Origin: Neoechinorhynchus agilis | Lineage: Eukaryota > Acanthocephala | DNA length: 64,000 nucleotides | Direction: 5' to 3' | Assembly: GCA_051530055.1 (NCBI GenBank) | Contig: CM121341.1 | Coordinates: 3,596,001 to 3,660,000, forward strand | Shown: positions 23,075 to 35,700 of the stretch, in pieces | Layout: each line of letters begins with the position of its first letter | Numbering within the stretch: the stretch's first letter is position 1 | Position numbers and translations under genes: made by a program | The notes under the pieces: model-generated | The model's input: the letters and a program-made list of their open reading frames with translations, nothing else | What the model was told of the DNA's origin: nothing | The model's database searches: none

Positions 23075-23610
23075 TCTTCCCTCGAACCTGCGACTTTTTA
23101 TTCGATTTCACATATTCGCCAAAAAACGGCCGTGAAATGCAGAATAATTTTTTTTAAGACGACATCGATAAAATGTGGTGCAAGGCTCGAACCTGCGACT
23201 TTTTATTCGATTTCACATATTCGCCAAAAAACGGCCGTGAAATGCAGAATAATTTTTTGAAGACGTCATCGATAAAATGTGGTGCAAGGCTCGAACCTGC
23301 GACTTTTTATTCGCTTCACATAACCGCCAAAAAACGGCCGTGAAATGCAGAATAATTTTTTAAAGACGTCATCGATAAAATGTGGTGCAAGGCTCGAACC
23401 TGCGACTTTAACATTCTCCTCTAATTTTTTTCGCTTTACATAACCGCCAAAAAGCGCCTTTGCAATACAGAATAATTTTTTTAAGACGACATCGATAAAA
23501 CGTGGTGCGGGGCTCGAACCTGCGACTTTAACATTCTCCTCGAATTTTTTTTTCGCTTTACATAACCGCTAAAAAGCGTCCGTGCAATACAGAATAATTT
23601 TTTTAGGAGG
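23075..23610. repeat. ~105-118 bp tandem repeat with a tRNA-like B box
   Basis: Five copies are marked by CTCGAACCTGCGACTTT, AAACGGCCGTGAAATGCAG and ACATCGATAAAATGTGGTGC. On the minus strand each unit reads GTCGCAGGTTCGAGCC followed by TTGCACCACA. GGTTCGAGCC fits the Pol III B box, and the trailing bases look like a tRNA acceptor end. Copies 4 and 5 are more diverged. Confidence 0.85.
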
Positions 23611-24462
23611 TCAATGAACGAAAAACCGAGCAAAAAGGTCTAAAACCGATAAACAATACGGTGTCCAACGAAGCGCTTTAGGTTAGAAAAGAACACACAG
23701 AAAAAAACGATGGAACAACTAACATTGACGATTTTGTTTTTCTCTTTCGAACACAAAAGATTTGTTGATTGTACATTTTCGTGAAAAGAACTTTGACATG
23801 TAAAATGATTTGTAGTTAGGATCAAAAGCGCAAATCGCTTATGACGTCCGTGATGCAAAATCGTTCAAGTCTATGAAAAAACCCCAGAGAACTCAAGTCC
23901 ACTGAGTGGCCGTCGCCATCGCCTACTTTTGTTATTCGTGGCCCGTCGTATCGCGCATTTCTACGTCACCGCGCGCGCGTTTATACCGCCAACACCACGA
24001 AGCGCACGCACTCTCTCGCGCACACGCGTGCGACTGCGCTTCCCCCAACAATCTGTGTGTATCGATGCTTCCTCTGAGTTTCAAGGCTGGAACTCGGTTT
24101 TTGAACACTGGAAACGTTCAACTGGTACCTGATTCGCCATTGTACGCTCCCAAGGAACTTCCGGAGTCAAAATGTATTTGGCGGGAAAATTACGCGTGGA
24201 AAAGTGGGTCGCTGGATCGATTCTTTGAGCAATGCTTTTTCACGCTCTCAAAACTCATGCCATATTGGGTTGTTTTTTTATTTTATAAATGGCGAGTCGA
24301 CAGAGCGAGAGAGAAATGATTTTTTTTGTAATCTGATTGGTTTTTGGGCTAGGGACACAATCTTGTATACACGATTTCTTGTTTTCGAATTTAATAAAAT
24401 CATTACTCTCGCCATTTATTTAAAAACGACCTATTTATGAACAGTTCAATCTTTGATTTTAG
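23611..24462. other. Intergenic region upstream of ISWI
   Basis: Includes a GC-rich block near 23900-24060 with CGCGCGCGC, the likely promoter area of the ISWI gene. Overlapping ORFs of 67-137 residues here have low-complexity or shifted frames and are not supported. A pyrimidine-rich stretch ending TTTGATTTTAG lies directly before the ISWI ATG, so a 5' UTR intron or a trans-splice acceptor is possible. Confidence 0.45.
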
Positions 24463-27400
24463 ATGCCTTCTTTTGATCAGGATCGACGGCACGAATTGAT
24501 GACTATTGAAGAGACGGAGGAGATCTCAAGTTCTGTTGAATCGAGTGATGAGCGTGCCAAAGTCGAGGGAAACACCCGGGGTCGTCGTCGCCTCCTTAAC
24601 CCTGAATTGGACGAGGAACTTTCTGATAAAGATAAACATGACGTTCAAAAACGATTCGATTACCTTCTCAAACAAACAGAAATATTCGCTCATTTTATAG
24701 ACCACGACCAGCACGGATCTGCAAAACGTGCCCAAACCAAGTTCATTGATCATCGCCATAGAAGGACCGAACGTGAAGAAGACGAAGAATTATTGAGGAA
24801 TGAAGATGTTCCTTTGGACGGAGGACGGACTAAGAACGCCAATTATTTTCCGTCCTACCGTTTTTCTGAAACTCCTTTTTATGTAAAAAATGGCCAAATG
24901 CGCGATTACCAAATCCGCGGTCTTAATTGGATGATTCGTCTGTATGACAATGGCATCAATGGAATCTTAGCCGATGAAATGGGCTTAGGGAAAACCTTAC
25001 AGACTATTAGCTTGCTTGGATACATGAAACACGTCCGGAAACTACCTCGTCCACATCTCGTTATAGTACCGAAATCAACTCTTCAGAACTGGATGAACGA
25101 ATTTAAGCGATGGGTCCCGTCACTAAATGTCGTATGTCTTGTCGGATACAAAGATGAACGAGCTTTGATTCTAAAGAAAACTATTCTTGCTCATCCGCAT
25201 AAATGGGACGTTATTGTGACTCAATACGAAACTGTTCTATCCGAGCGATGCCATCTAAAGAAATTCGCGTGGAGATATCTAATCATCGATGAAGCTCACA
25301 GGATCAAAAATGAAGACGCTAAACTCTCAAAGGCTGTAAGAACCCTCAAATCTTCAAATCGACTTCTTCTTACTGGTACTCCTTTACAAAATAATCTTCA
25401 TGAATTATGGGCACTTTTAAACTTTCTTTTGCCCGATATATTCGATTCATCCGAGGATTTTAACAACTGGTTCGATACTAGGAAATGTCTAGAAAGAGAT
25501 CAGAAACTCGTCGCAAGGCTACATGCCCTTCTCAAACCATTCTTACTTAGAAGACTAAAATCTGATGTCGAAAAAGGGTTACCGCCAAAAGTGGAAACTA
25601 AACTTTACATCAGTTATTCGAAATGGCGAACCTTTTTTTTTGCAAACAAATTTAGTATCGAAAATAGTTTCTCAAAAAGTCCATTTTAGCGGAATTTTAT
25701 CACGTATTTTTTGGGCCGAACTGTTTTTTTTGGATCCACGGGAAACGTTAAGTTGATTTTTTTTTGATCACTTCATTCCTAAAAGATCATTTTTCAACTC
25801 CCAGAGTTTTGTCAAAGACTTTTTCCGCAATTTCATTTTTAAAAGATCATTTTTCAACTCCCAGAGTTTTGTCAAAGACTTTTTTCCGCAATTTCATTTT
25901 TAAAAGATCATTTTTCAACTCCTAGAGTTTTGTCAAAGACTTTTTTCCGCAATTTCATTTCTAAAAGATCATTTTTCAACTTCTAGAGTTTTGTCAAAGA
26001 CTTTTTCCGCAATTCATTTTTAAAAGATCATTTTTCAACTCCAGAGTTTTGTCAGACTCAAAAACAACAAATTTTTCCGCAATTTCATTTTTAAAAGATC
26101 ATTTTTCAACTCCTAGAGTTTTGTCAAAGACTTTTTCCGCAATTTCATTTCTAAAAGATCATTTTTCAACTCCTAGAGTTTTGTCAAAGACTTTTTTTCC
26201 ACAATTTAATTTCTAAAAGATCATTTTTCAACTCCTAGAGTTTTGTCAGACTTTTTTCCGCAATTTCATTTTTAAAAGATCATTTTTCAACTCCCAGAGT
26301 TTTGTCAGACTTTTTCCGCAATTTCATTTTTAAAAGATCATTTTTCAACTCCTAGAGTTTTGTCAGACTTTTTCCCAATTTATTTAAAAGATCATTTTTC
26401 AACTCCTAGAGTTTTGTCAAAGACTTTTTCCGCAATTTCATTTCTAAAAGATCATTTTTCAACTCCTAGAGTTTTGTCAAAGACTTTTTTTCCACAATTT
26501 AATTTCTAAAAGATCATTTTTCAACTCCTAGAGTTTTGTCAGACTTTTTTTCCGCAATTTCATTTTTAAAAGATCATTTTTCAACTCCCAGAGTTTTGTC
26601 AAAGACTTTTTTCCGCAATTTCATTTTTAAAAGATCATTTTTCAACTCCTAGAGTTTTGTCAAAGACTTTTTTTCCACAATTTAATTTCTAAAAGATCAT
26701 TTTTCAACTCCCAGAGTTTTGTCAGACTTTTTTCCGCAATTTCATTTTTAAAAGATCATTTTTCAACTCCCAGAGTTTTGTCAAAGACTTTTTTCCGCAA
26801 TTTCATTTTTAAAAGATCATTTTTCAACTCCTAGAGTTTTGTCAAAGACTTTTTTCCATAATTTCAATTCTAAAAGATCATTTTTCAACTCCTAGAGTTT
26901 TGTCAAAGACTTTTTTTCCATAATTTCATTTTTAAAAGATCATTTTTCAACTCCTAGAGTTTTGTCAAAGACTTTTTTCCATAATTTCATTTTTAAAAGA
27001 TCATTTTTCAACTCCTAGAGTTTTGTCAAAGACTTTTTTCCGCAATTTCATTTTTAAAAGATCATTTTTCAACTCCTAGAGTTTTGTCGAGTCTTACACG
27101 GTTTACATTGTGAATTTCTCCAGATTTTTTCGAATGACTACTCTACGTTCAATTGGCTCCCCTCCAGCGTCAATGGTACACTAAAGTTTTGATGAATGAC
27201 CTCGATGTTCTTAATGCAAAAAGTGGTAAAATGGATAAAGTTCGTCTTTTGAACATCTTGATGCAATTGCGTAAGTGCACTGCACATCCATATCTGTTTG
27301 ATGGAGCTGAGCCCGGTCCACCATATACAACAGACTATCATTTGATTGAGAATTCAGGAAAGATGATTTTGCTAGACAAACTTTTACGGAAACTGAAAGA

Positions 27401-29625
27401 CCAAAACAGTCGTGTACTTTTGTTCAGTCAGATGACTAGAATGTTAGACATTCTTGAGGATTATTGTATTTGGCGTCAATATGCATACTATCGTTTGGAT
27501 GGAAACACAGCTCATGAAGATCGCCAGAGGACTATAGACGAGTTTAATGATCCTGGAAGCCAAACGTTCATTTATATGTTAAGCACACGAGCTGGGGGTT
27601 TGGGTATTAACCTGGCATCCGCAGATATCGTAATTCTTTATGATTCCGATTGGAATCCACAGGTCGATTTACAAGCAACCGATCGCGCCCACCGAATCGG
27701 TCAAACAAAAACCGTACGGGTGTTTCGGTTAATTGTTGACAAGACCGTCGATGAACGGATCGCTGAACGTGCTGAACTGAAACTAAAACTCGATAACATT
27801 GTCATTCAACAAGGTAAGAAGCAAAAAATTTAATGGTTCAATTGTTCGATCTTTTTTTCAAATATTCCTGTACGTGCTTTCGATGTAAATCTCGTTCTCT
27901 TTCAACCGATCTGTACACGTCCATACGGGTTCTAGAGTCTAGAAAACAAAGATGATTCCGATCGCATTTGATTGATTTTAAACGTTCGTCGAAATCTTGT
28001 TTGTTCATTAGTTTGGATTCGGTCATTTTGAGATTATCAGCAGCTGCGGCGTAATGCGTTTCGTCGTAAGATTTGGGTTTTGGCAAAGAAGGTGGTTGCT
28101 TTTTGGTTTCTTTAATCGGCGGCGGCTGTGGTTCAGGATCTTTCTTTTTCTTATTTGGTTCTTTTTTGGGAGGTTTTTGAGGTTTTGGCTTAAAGCATAA
28201 CGTAAAACACATTTGTTTGCCAATTTCGCCCCTTCAAATTGTTTTTTACCATGGTTGTCATGGAGAGTTTTTGCTAATTTTTTTATTTTAGGACGGCTAA
28301 CGGACGCTGCGAATAAATTAGGAAAGGAAGAGATGCTTTCAATGATACGCTACGGGGCAAATCACGTGTTTAGTGCAAAGGAAGGTGAGTACACCGATCA
28401 GGACATCGATGCGATATTGGCGGAAGGTGAAAAGCGTACATTGGATCAGAAGAATAGACTGGAGCAATTGGGTGAGAACCAGCTGAGGAAGTTCACGATT
28501 GATGCCGCCGAGGACATCAATTCAAACAGCGGAGACGGTTTTAACTTAATGGAAAGCATAAGTTGCTATGTGTTCGAAGGTGAGGATTATCGTGAGAAAC
28601 GAGCGAATCCTGAGTTTATAATGCCTCCTAAACGTGAGCGTCGACCGGGTACATACTCCTATGGTGGTGGTGCACTTTATACTCATCAGGGCAAGAATAT
28701 TCGGGTACCGAAACCTCCTAAACAACCAGTTCTTTACGATTTCCAGTTTTATCCAAAACGACTGTTTGATTTAAATGAAAAAGAAATGTACTACTATCGG
28801 CGAACGATTGGTCTAAAAACGCGTGCTGATGATATTGAAGATGATTCCAATTCCGGTTCTCGTCAAACTCGCGAACAAAAGAAGATTGAAGAGGCTCAGC
28901 CGTTGAGTGAGGAAGAGCAAGAAGAGCGTAAAAGGTTATTGACAGAAGGGTTTGGTTCATGGAGTCGTCGGGAGTTTAATCAGTTCGTAAAGGCCAACGA
29001 AAAGTACGGACGGTACAATATGACAAAGATTTGCGACGAAGTGGACGGGAAAACTGCTGACGAAGTTAAACAATATGCTCAAGTTTTTTGGGAACGGCAC
29101 GAAGAATTGCAGGATTCGACTAAGATTATACTTCAGATTCAAAAAGGAGAGAATAAGATAAAAAGAAAGAAGTTTATTAAACGGATGCTGGACCATAAGA
29201 TGGCCAAATATGAGCGACCACTCGAACAATTGAAATTTCAGTATGGAAGTGGGAAAGGAAAGAACTTTACGGAACAAGAAGATCGATTTCTTATATACCA
29301 TCTCCATCGGCTGGGATTTGATAATGAAAATGTATACGATGACATTCTTCAATTGTTCAGATATGAAGATGCATTTCGATTTGATTGGTATATAAAATCA
29401 CGGACTCCAGCGGATCTTAAAAGTAGATGCAACCACCTGATAGTGCTTCTTGAAAAGGAGTATGAGGACGAGGAGTTAAAGAACGGCCGTCAACAGCAAA
29501 AAGTGAGACGAAGCAAACGGGCGTTGGCGAGGTCTAAGAAACGCTCCGGGAAGGATTCGTGTCCGGATTCAGCCACAGACGAGACTGGAACCAATGAAGA
29601 TTTCAAGAAAACCAAAAACAAGTGA
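24463..29625 (+). CDS. Iswi: ISWI chromatin-remodelling ATPase
   Basis: SNF2-family ATPase that slides nucleosomes in complexes such as NURF, ACF and CHRAC. Exon 1 (24463-25608) carries the N-terminal region, the AutoN-like acidic/basic part, and the first helicase lobe with motifs [29 protein letters not shown] and LTGTPLQNN. Exon 2 (27147-27813) carries the second lobe: [49 protein letters not shown] and [10 protein letters not shown]. Exon 3 (28292-29625) holds the HAND, SANT and SLIDE region ([46 protein letters not shown]) and a basic tail. Total 1048 residues; fly ISWI is about 1027. Intron 2 is an ordinary GT-AG intron (27814-28291). Intron 1 cannot be spliced by GT-AG: the only nearby acceptor leads into TGA. 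The join at 25608/27147 gives [15 protein letters not shown], the same length as KIYVGLSKMQREWYT in the family. Confidence 0.97.
25609..27146 (+). other. Candidate hairpin intron (ISWI, intron 1)
   Basis: Insert of 1538 nt beginning ATC, then arm AGTTATTCGAAA (25612-25623), and ending with arm TTTCGAATGACT (27128-27139), then ACTCTAC. The arms pair over 12 bp with one G-U. TAC occurs at both junctions, so the borders could be AT..AC or shifted left by up to three bases. None of the shifts gives GT-AG. The interior is mostly the minisatellite 25760-27090. Confidence 0.75.
25760..27090. repeat. ~60 bp minisatellite inside ISWI intron 1
   Basis: About 22 copies of a unit built on AAAAGATCATTTTTCAACTC, AGAGTTTTGTCAAAGAC and TTTTTCCGCAATTTCAT. 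Copies vary in homopolymer length, in CCC/CCT, and by loss of AAAG. One copy near 26050 has a short insertion of CTCAAAAACAACAAA type. It fills nearly the whole intron between the two inverted arms. Confidence 0.95.
27838..28212 (-). CDS. Small basic protein nested antisense in ISWI intron 2
   Basis: Complete ATG-to-TGA ORF of 124 residues, contained in the 478-nt GT-AG intron 27814-28291 of ISWI on the other strand. It starts [11 protein letters not shown]; the early cysteines could be acylated. A proline/lysine-rich stretch ([20 protein letters not shown]) follows, and a charged helical C-terminus containing '[19 protein letters not shown]'. No family is recognised. Sense ORFs of the same segment are short, which favours the antisense frame, but expression is unproven. 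Confidence 0.55.
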   Translation of the reverse strand: MCFTLCFKPKPQKPPKKEPNKKKKDPEPQPPPIKETKKQPPSLPKPKSYDETHYAAAADNLKMTESKLMNKQDFDERLKSIKCDRNHLCFLDSRTRMDVYRSVERERDLHRKHVQEYLKKRSNN

Positions 29626-29724
29626 TATTTCTTAGTGGAAACGGTTATATTGAACCTTACGATGATCGAAATGATAGGTCATGAAATTGTAAGTACTTAC
29701 GGCAGGGTGAGATTTAAAAAGAAA

Positions 29725-32700
29725 ACGTGGACTTTTTTCGTCGACTTTTTTCTAAACGAACGTGAGTTTTGAACATTTGTGGAGATTACGTCACGACCAA
29801 AAACGACGGGGCAGAAACGTTCTATGCGATGATGTCACTCGATTGACCAACGTTTAAGTAGATATTTTTTAAATAAAAGTCAGCAGGATTCTTTTTTAAA
29901 AACCAACGCGTCGACCTTTTTTCGTCGATTTCTTTCTAAACGAACGTGAGTTTTGAACATTTGTTGAGATTACGTCACGACCAAAAAAGATAAAGCAGAA
30001 AAACGTTTTACGTTGACGTCACTCGATCGAACAACGCTGAAGTCGCATTTAAATAAAAGTCAACAGGATTCATTTCAAAAAAGAACGCGTCGACCTTTTT
30101 CGTTGGTTTTTTGTTCTAAACGAACGTGAGTTTTGAACATTTGTTGAGATTACGTCACGACCAAAAAAGATAAAGCAGAAAAACGTTTTACGTTGACGTC
30201 ACTCGATCGAACAACGCTGAAGTCGCATTTAGATAAAAGTCAACAGGATTCATTTCAAAAAAGAACGCGTCGACCTTTTTCGTTGGTTTTTTGTTCTAAA
30301 CGAACGTGAGTTTGGAACATTTGTTGAGATTACGTCACGACCAAAAATAAAGCAAAAAACGTTTTACGTTGACGTCACTCGATCGAACAACGCTGAAGTC
30401 GCATTTAAATAAAAGTCAGCAGGATTCTTTTTAAAAACCAACGCGTCGACCTTTTTCGTTGGTTTTTTGTTCTAAACGAACGTGAGTTTGGAACATTTGT
30501 TGAGATTACGTCACGACCAAAAAAGATAAAGCAGAAAAACGTTTTACGTTGACGTCACTCGATCGAACAACGCTGAAGTCGCATTTAGATAAAAGTCAAC
30601 AGGATTCATTTCAAAAAAGAACGCGTCGACCTTTTTCGTTGGTTTTTTGTTCTAAACGAACGTGAGTTTGGAACATTTGTTGAGATTACGTCACGACCAA
30701 AAAAGATAAAGCAAAAAACGTTTTACGTTGACGTCACTCGATCGAACAACGCTGAAGTCGCATTTAAATAAAAGTCAACAGGATTCATTTCAAAAAAGAA
30801 CGCGTCGACCTTTTCGTTGGTTTTTTTTCTAAACGAACGTGAGTTTGGAACATTTGTGAGATTACGTCACGACCAAAAAAGATAAAGCAGAAAAACGTTT
30901 TACGTTGACGTCACTCGATCGACCAACGCTGAAGTCGCATTTAAATAAAAGTCAACAGGATTCATTTCAAAAAAGAACGCGTCGACCTTTTTCGTTGGTT
31001 TTTTGTTCTAAACGAACGTGAGTTTGGAACATTTGTTGAGATTACGTCACGACCAAAAAAGATAAAGCAGAAAAACGTTTTACGTTGACGTCACTCGATC
31101 GAGCAACGCTGAAGTCGCATTTAAATAAAAGTCAACAGGATTCATTTCAAAAAAGAACGCGTCGACCTTTTTTCGTTGGTTTTTTGTTCTAAATGAACGT
31201 GAGTTTGGAACATTTGTTGAGATTACGTCACGACCAAAAAAAATAAAGCAAAAAACGCTTTACGTTGACGTCACTCGATCGAACAACGCTGAAGTCGCAT
31301 TTAAATAAAAGTCAACAGGATTCATTTCAAAAAAGAACGCGTCGACCTTTTTCGTTGGTTTTTTGTTCTAAACGAACGTGAGTTTGGAACATTTGTTGAG
31401 ATTACGTCACGACCAAAAAAGATAAAGCAGAAAAACGTTTTACGTTGACGTCACTCGATCGAACAACGCTGAAGTCGCATTTAAATAAAAGTCAACAGGA
31501 TTCATTTCAAAAAAGAACGCGTCGACCTTTTTCGTCGATTTCTTTCTAAACGAACGTGAGTTTGAACATTTGTTGAGATTACGTCACGACCAAAAATAAA
31601 GCAAAAAACGTTTGAGTCACTCAAACGAGTCGCATTTATAAAAGTCAACAGGATTCATTTCAAAAAAGAACGCGTCGACCTTTTTCGTTGGTTTTTTGTT
31701 CTAAACGAACGTGAGTTTGAACATTTGTTGAGATTACGTCACGACCAAAAACGAGCAGAAACGTTCTATCGATGACGTCACTCGATCGACCAACGTTTAA
31801 GTAGATTTAAATAAAAGTCAGCAGGATTCTTTTCAAAAACCAACGCGTCGACCTTTTTTCGTCGATTTCTTTCTAAACGAACGTGAGTTTTGAACATTTG
31901 TTGAGATTACGTCACGACCAAAAAAGATAAAGCAGAAAAACGTTTTACGTTGACGTCACTCGATCGACCAACGCTGAAGTCGCATTTAGATAAAAGTCAA
32001 CAGGATTCATTTCAAAAAAGAACGCGTCGACCTTTTTCGTTGGTTTTTTGTTCTAAACGAACGTGAGTTTTGAACATTTGTTGAGATTACGTCACACCAA
32101 AAAAGATAAAGCAAAAAACGTTTTACGTTGACGTCACTCGATCGAACAACGCTGAAGTCGCATTTAAATAAAAGTCAACAGCATTCATTTCAAAAAAGAA
32201 CGCGTCGACCTTTTTCGTTGGTTTTTTGTTCTAAACGAACGTGAGTTTGGAACATTTGTTGAGATTACGTCACGACCAAAAAAGATAAAGCAAAAAACGT
32301 TTTACGTTGACGTCACTCGATCGAACAACGCTGAAGTCGCATTTAAATAAAAGTCAACAGGATTCATTTCAAAAAAGAACGCGTCGACCTTTTTCGTTGG
32401 TTTTTTGTTCTAAACGAACGTGAGTTTGGAACATTTGTTGAGATTACGTCACGACCAAAAAAGATAAAGCAAAAAACGTTTTACGTTGACGTCACTCGAT
32501 CGACCAACGCTGAAGTCGCATTTAAATAAAAGTCAACAGGATTCATTTCAAAAAAGAACGCGTCGACCTTTTTTCGTCGATTTCTTTCTAAACGAACGTG
32601 AGTTTTGAACATTTGTTGAGATTACGTCACGACCAAAAAAGATAAAGCAAAAACGTTTTACGTTGACGTCACTCGATCGACCAACGCTGAAGTCGCATTT

Positions 32701-35700
32701 AAATAAAAGTCAACAGATTCATTTCAAAAAGAACGCGTCGACCTTTTTCGTCGATTTCTTCTAAACGAACGTGAGTTTTGAACATTTGTTGAGATTACGT
32801 CACGACCAAAAAAGATAAAGCAGAAAAACGTTTTACGTTGACGTCACTCGATCGAACAACGCTGAAGTCGCATTTAAATAAAAGTCAACAGGATTCATTT
32901 CAAAAAAGAACGCGTCGACCTTTTTCGTTGGTTTTTTGTTCTAAACGAACGTGAGTTTTGAACATTTGTTGAGATTACGTCACGACCAAAAATAAAGCAA
33001 AAACGCTTTACGTTGATCACTCGATCGACCAACGCTGAGTCGCATTTAAATAAAAGTCAACAGGATTCATTTCAAAAAAGAACGCGTCGACCTTTTTTCG
33101 TCGATTTCTTTCTAAACGAACGTGAGTTTTGAACATTTGTTGAGATTACGTCACGACCAAAAACAAAGCAAGAAACGTTATACGTTGACGTCACTCGATC
33201 GACCAACGCTGGTCGCATTTAAATAAAAGTCACAGGATTCATTTCAAAAGAACGCGTCGACCTTTTTCGTCGATTTCTTTCTAAACGAACGTGAGTTTGG
33301 AACATTTGTTGAGATTACGTCACGACCAAAAAAGATAAAGCAGAAAAACGTTTTACGTTGACGTCACTCGATCGAACAACGCTGAAGTCGCATTTAAATA
33401 AAAGTCAACAGGATTCATTTCAAAAAAGAACGCGTCGACCTTTTTCGTTGGTTTTTTGTTCTAAACGAACGTGAGTTTGGAACATTTGTTGAGATTACGT
33501 CACGACCAAAAAAGATAAAGCAAAAAACGCTTTACGTTGACGTCACTCGATCGACCAACGCTGAAGTCGCATTTAAATAAAAGTCAACAGATTCATTTCA
33601 AAAAAGAACGCGCGACCTTTTTCGTGTTTTTTCTAAACGAAGTGAGTTTGAACATTTGTTGAATTACGTCACGACAAAAAAATAAAGCAAAAAACGTTTA
33701 CGTTGACGTCACTCGATCGACAACGCTAAGTCGCATTTAAAAAAAGTCACAGGATTCATTTAAAAAGAACGCGCGACCTTTTTTCGTCGATTTCTTTCTA
33801 AACGAACGTGAGTTTGAACATTTTTGAATTACGTCACGACCAAAATCGATAGGGCAGAAACGTTCTACGATGACGTCACTCGATCGACCAACGCTCAGTC
33901 GCATTTAATAAAAGTCAACAGGATTCATTTCAAAAAAGAACGCGTCGACCTTTTTTCGTCGATTTTTTTAAACGAAGTGAGTTTGAACATTTGTTGAGAT
34001 TACGTCACGACCAAAAAAGATAAAGCAGAAAAACGTTTTACGTTGACGTCACTCGATCGAACAACGCTGAAGTCGCATTTAAATAAAAGTCAACAGGATT
34101 CATTTCAAAAGAACGCGTCGACCTTTTCGTTGGTTTTTTTCTAAACGAACGTGAGTTTGGAACATTTGTTGAGATTACGTCACGACCAAAAAAGATAAAG
34201 CAGAAAAACGTTTTACGTTGACGTCACTCGATCGAGCAACGCTGAAGTCGCATTTAGATAAGTCAACAGGATTCATTTCAAAAAAGAACGCGTCGACCTT
34301 TTCGTTGGTTTTTTGTTCTAAACGAACGTGAGTTTGGAACATTTGTTGAGATTACGTCACGACCAAAAAAGATAAAGCAGAAAAACGTTTTACGTTGACG
34401 TCACTCGATCGACCAACGCTCAAGTCGCATTTAAATAAAAGTCAACAGGATTCATTTCAAAAAAGAACGCGTCGACCTTTTTTCGTCGATTTCTTTCTAA
34501 ACGAACGTGAGTTTTGAACATTTGTTGAGATTACGTCACGACCAAAAAAGATAAAGCAGAAAACGTTTTACGTTGACGTCACTCGATCGAACAACGCTGA
34601 AGTCGCATTTAAATAAAAGTCAACAGGATTCATTTCAAAAGAACGCGTCGACTCGTTGGTTTTTTGTTCTAAACGAACGTGAGTTTGGAACATTTGGAGA
34701 TTACGTCACGACCAAAAAAGATAAAGCAGAAAAACGTTTTACGTTGACGTCACTCGATCGAACAACGCTGAAGTCGCATTTAGATAAAAGTCAACAGGAT
34801 TCATTTCAAAAAAGAACGCGTCGACCTTTTTCGTTGGTTTTTTGTTCTAAACGAACGTGAGTTTGGAACATTTGTTGAGATTACGTCACGACCAAAAAAG
34901 ATAAAGCAGAAAAACGTTTTACGTTGACGTCACTCGATCGAACAACGCTGAAGTCGCATTTAAATAAAAGTCAACAGGATTCATTTCAAAAAAGAACGCG
35001 TCGACCTTTTTCGTTGGTTTTTTGTTCTAAACGAACGTGAGTTTGGAACATTTGTTGAGATTACGTCACGACCAAAAAAGATAAAGCAGAAAAACGTTTT
35101 ACGTTGACGTCACTCGATCGAACAACGCTGAAGTCGCATTTAAATAAAAGTCAACAGCATTCATTTCAAAAAAGAACGCGTCGACCTTTTTCGTTGGTTT
35201 TTTGTTCTAAACGAACGTGAGTTTGGAACATTTGTTGAGATTACGTCACGACCAAAAAAGATAAAGCAGAAAAACGTTTTACGTTGACGTCACTCGATCG
35301 ACCAACGCTCAAGTCGCATTTAAATAAAAGTCAACAGGATTCATTTCAAAAAAGAACGCGTCGACGTTTTTTCGTCGATTTCTTTCTAAACGAACGTGAG
35401 TTTGGAACATTTGTTGAGATTACGTCACGACCAAAAAAGATAAAGCAGAAAAACGTTTTACGTTGACGTCACTCGATCGAGCAACGCTGAAGTCGCATTT
35501 AAATAAAAGTCACATTCATTTCAAAAAAGAACGCGTCGACCTTTTTCGTTGGTTTTTGTTCTAAACGAACGTGAGTTTTGAACATTTGTTGAGATTACGT
35601 CACGACCAAAAAGATAGCAGAAACGTCTATCGTGACGTCACTCGATCGACCAACGCTAAGTCGATTTAAATAAAAGTCAGCAGGATTCTTTTTAAAAACC

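Noticed and set aside
23906-24440. ORF of 137 residues and overlapping frames upstream of ISWI
   Set aside because: Composition follows a GC-rich promoter-like block; no domains and no splice logic.
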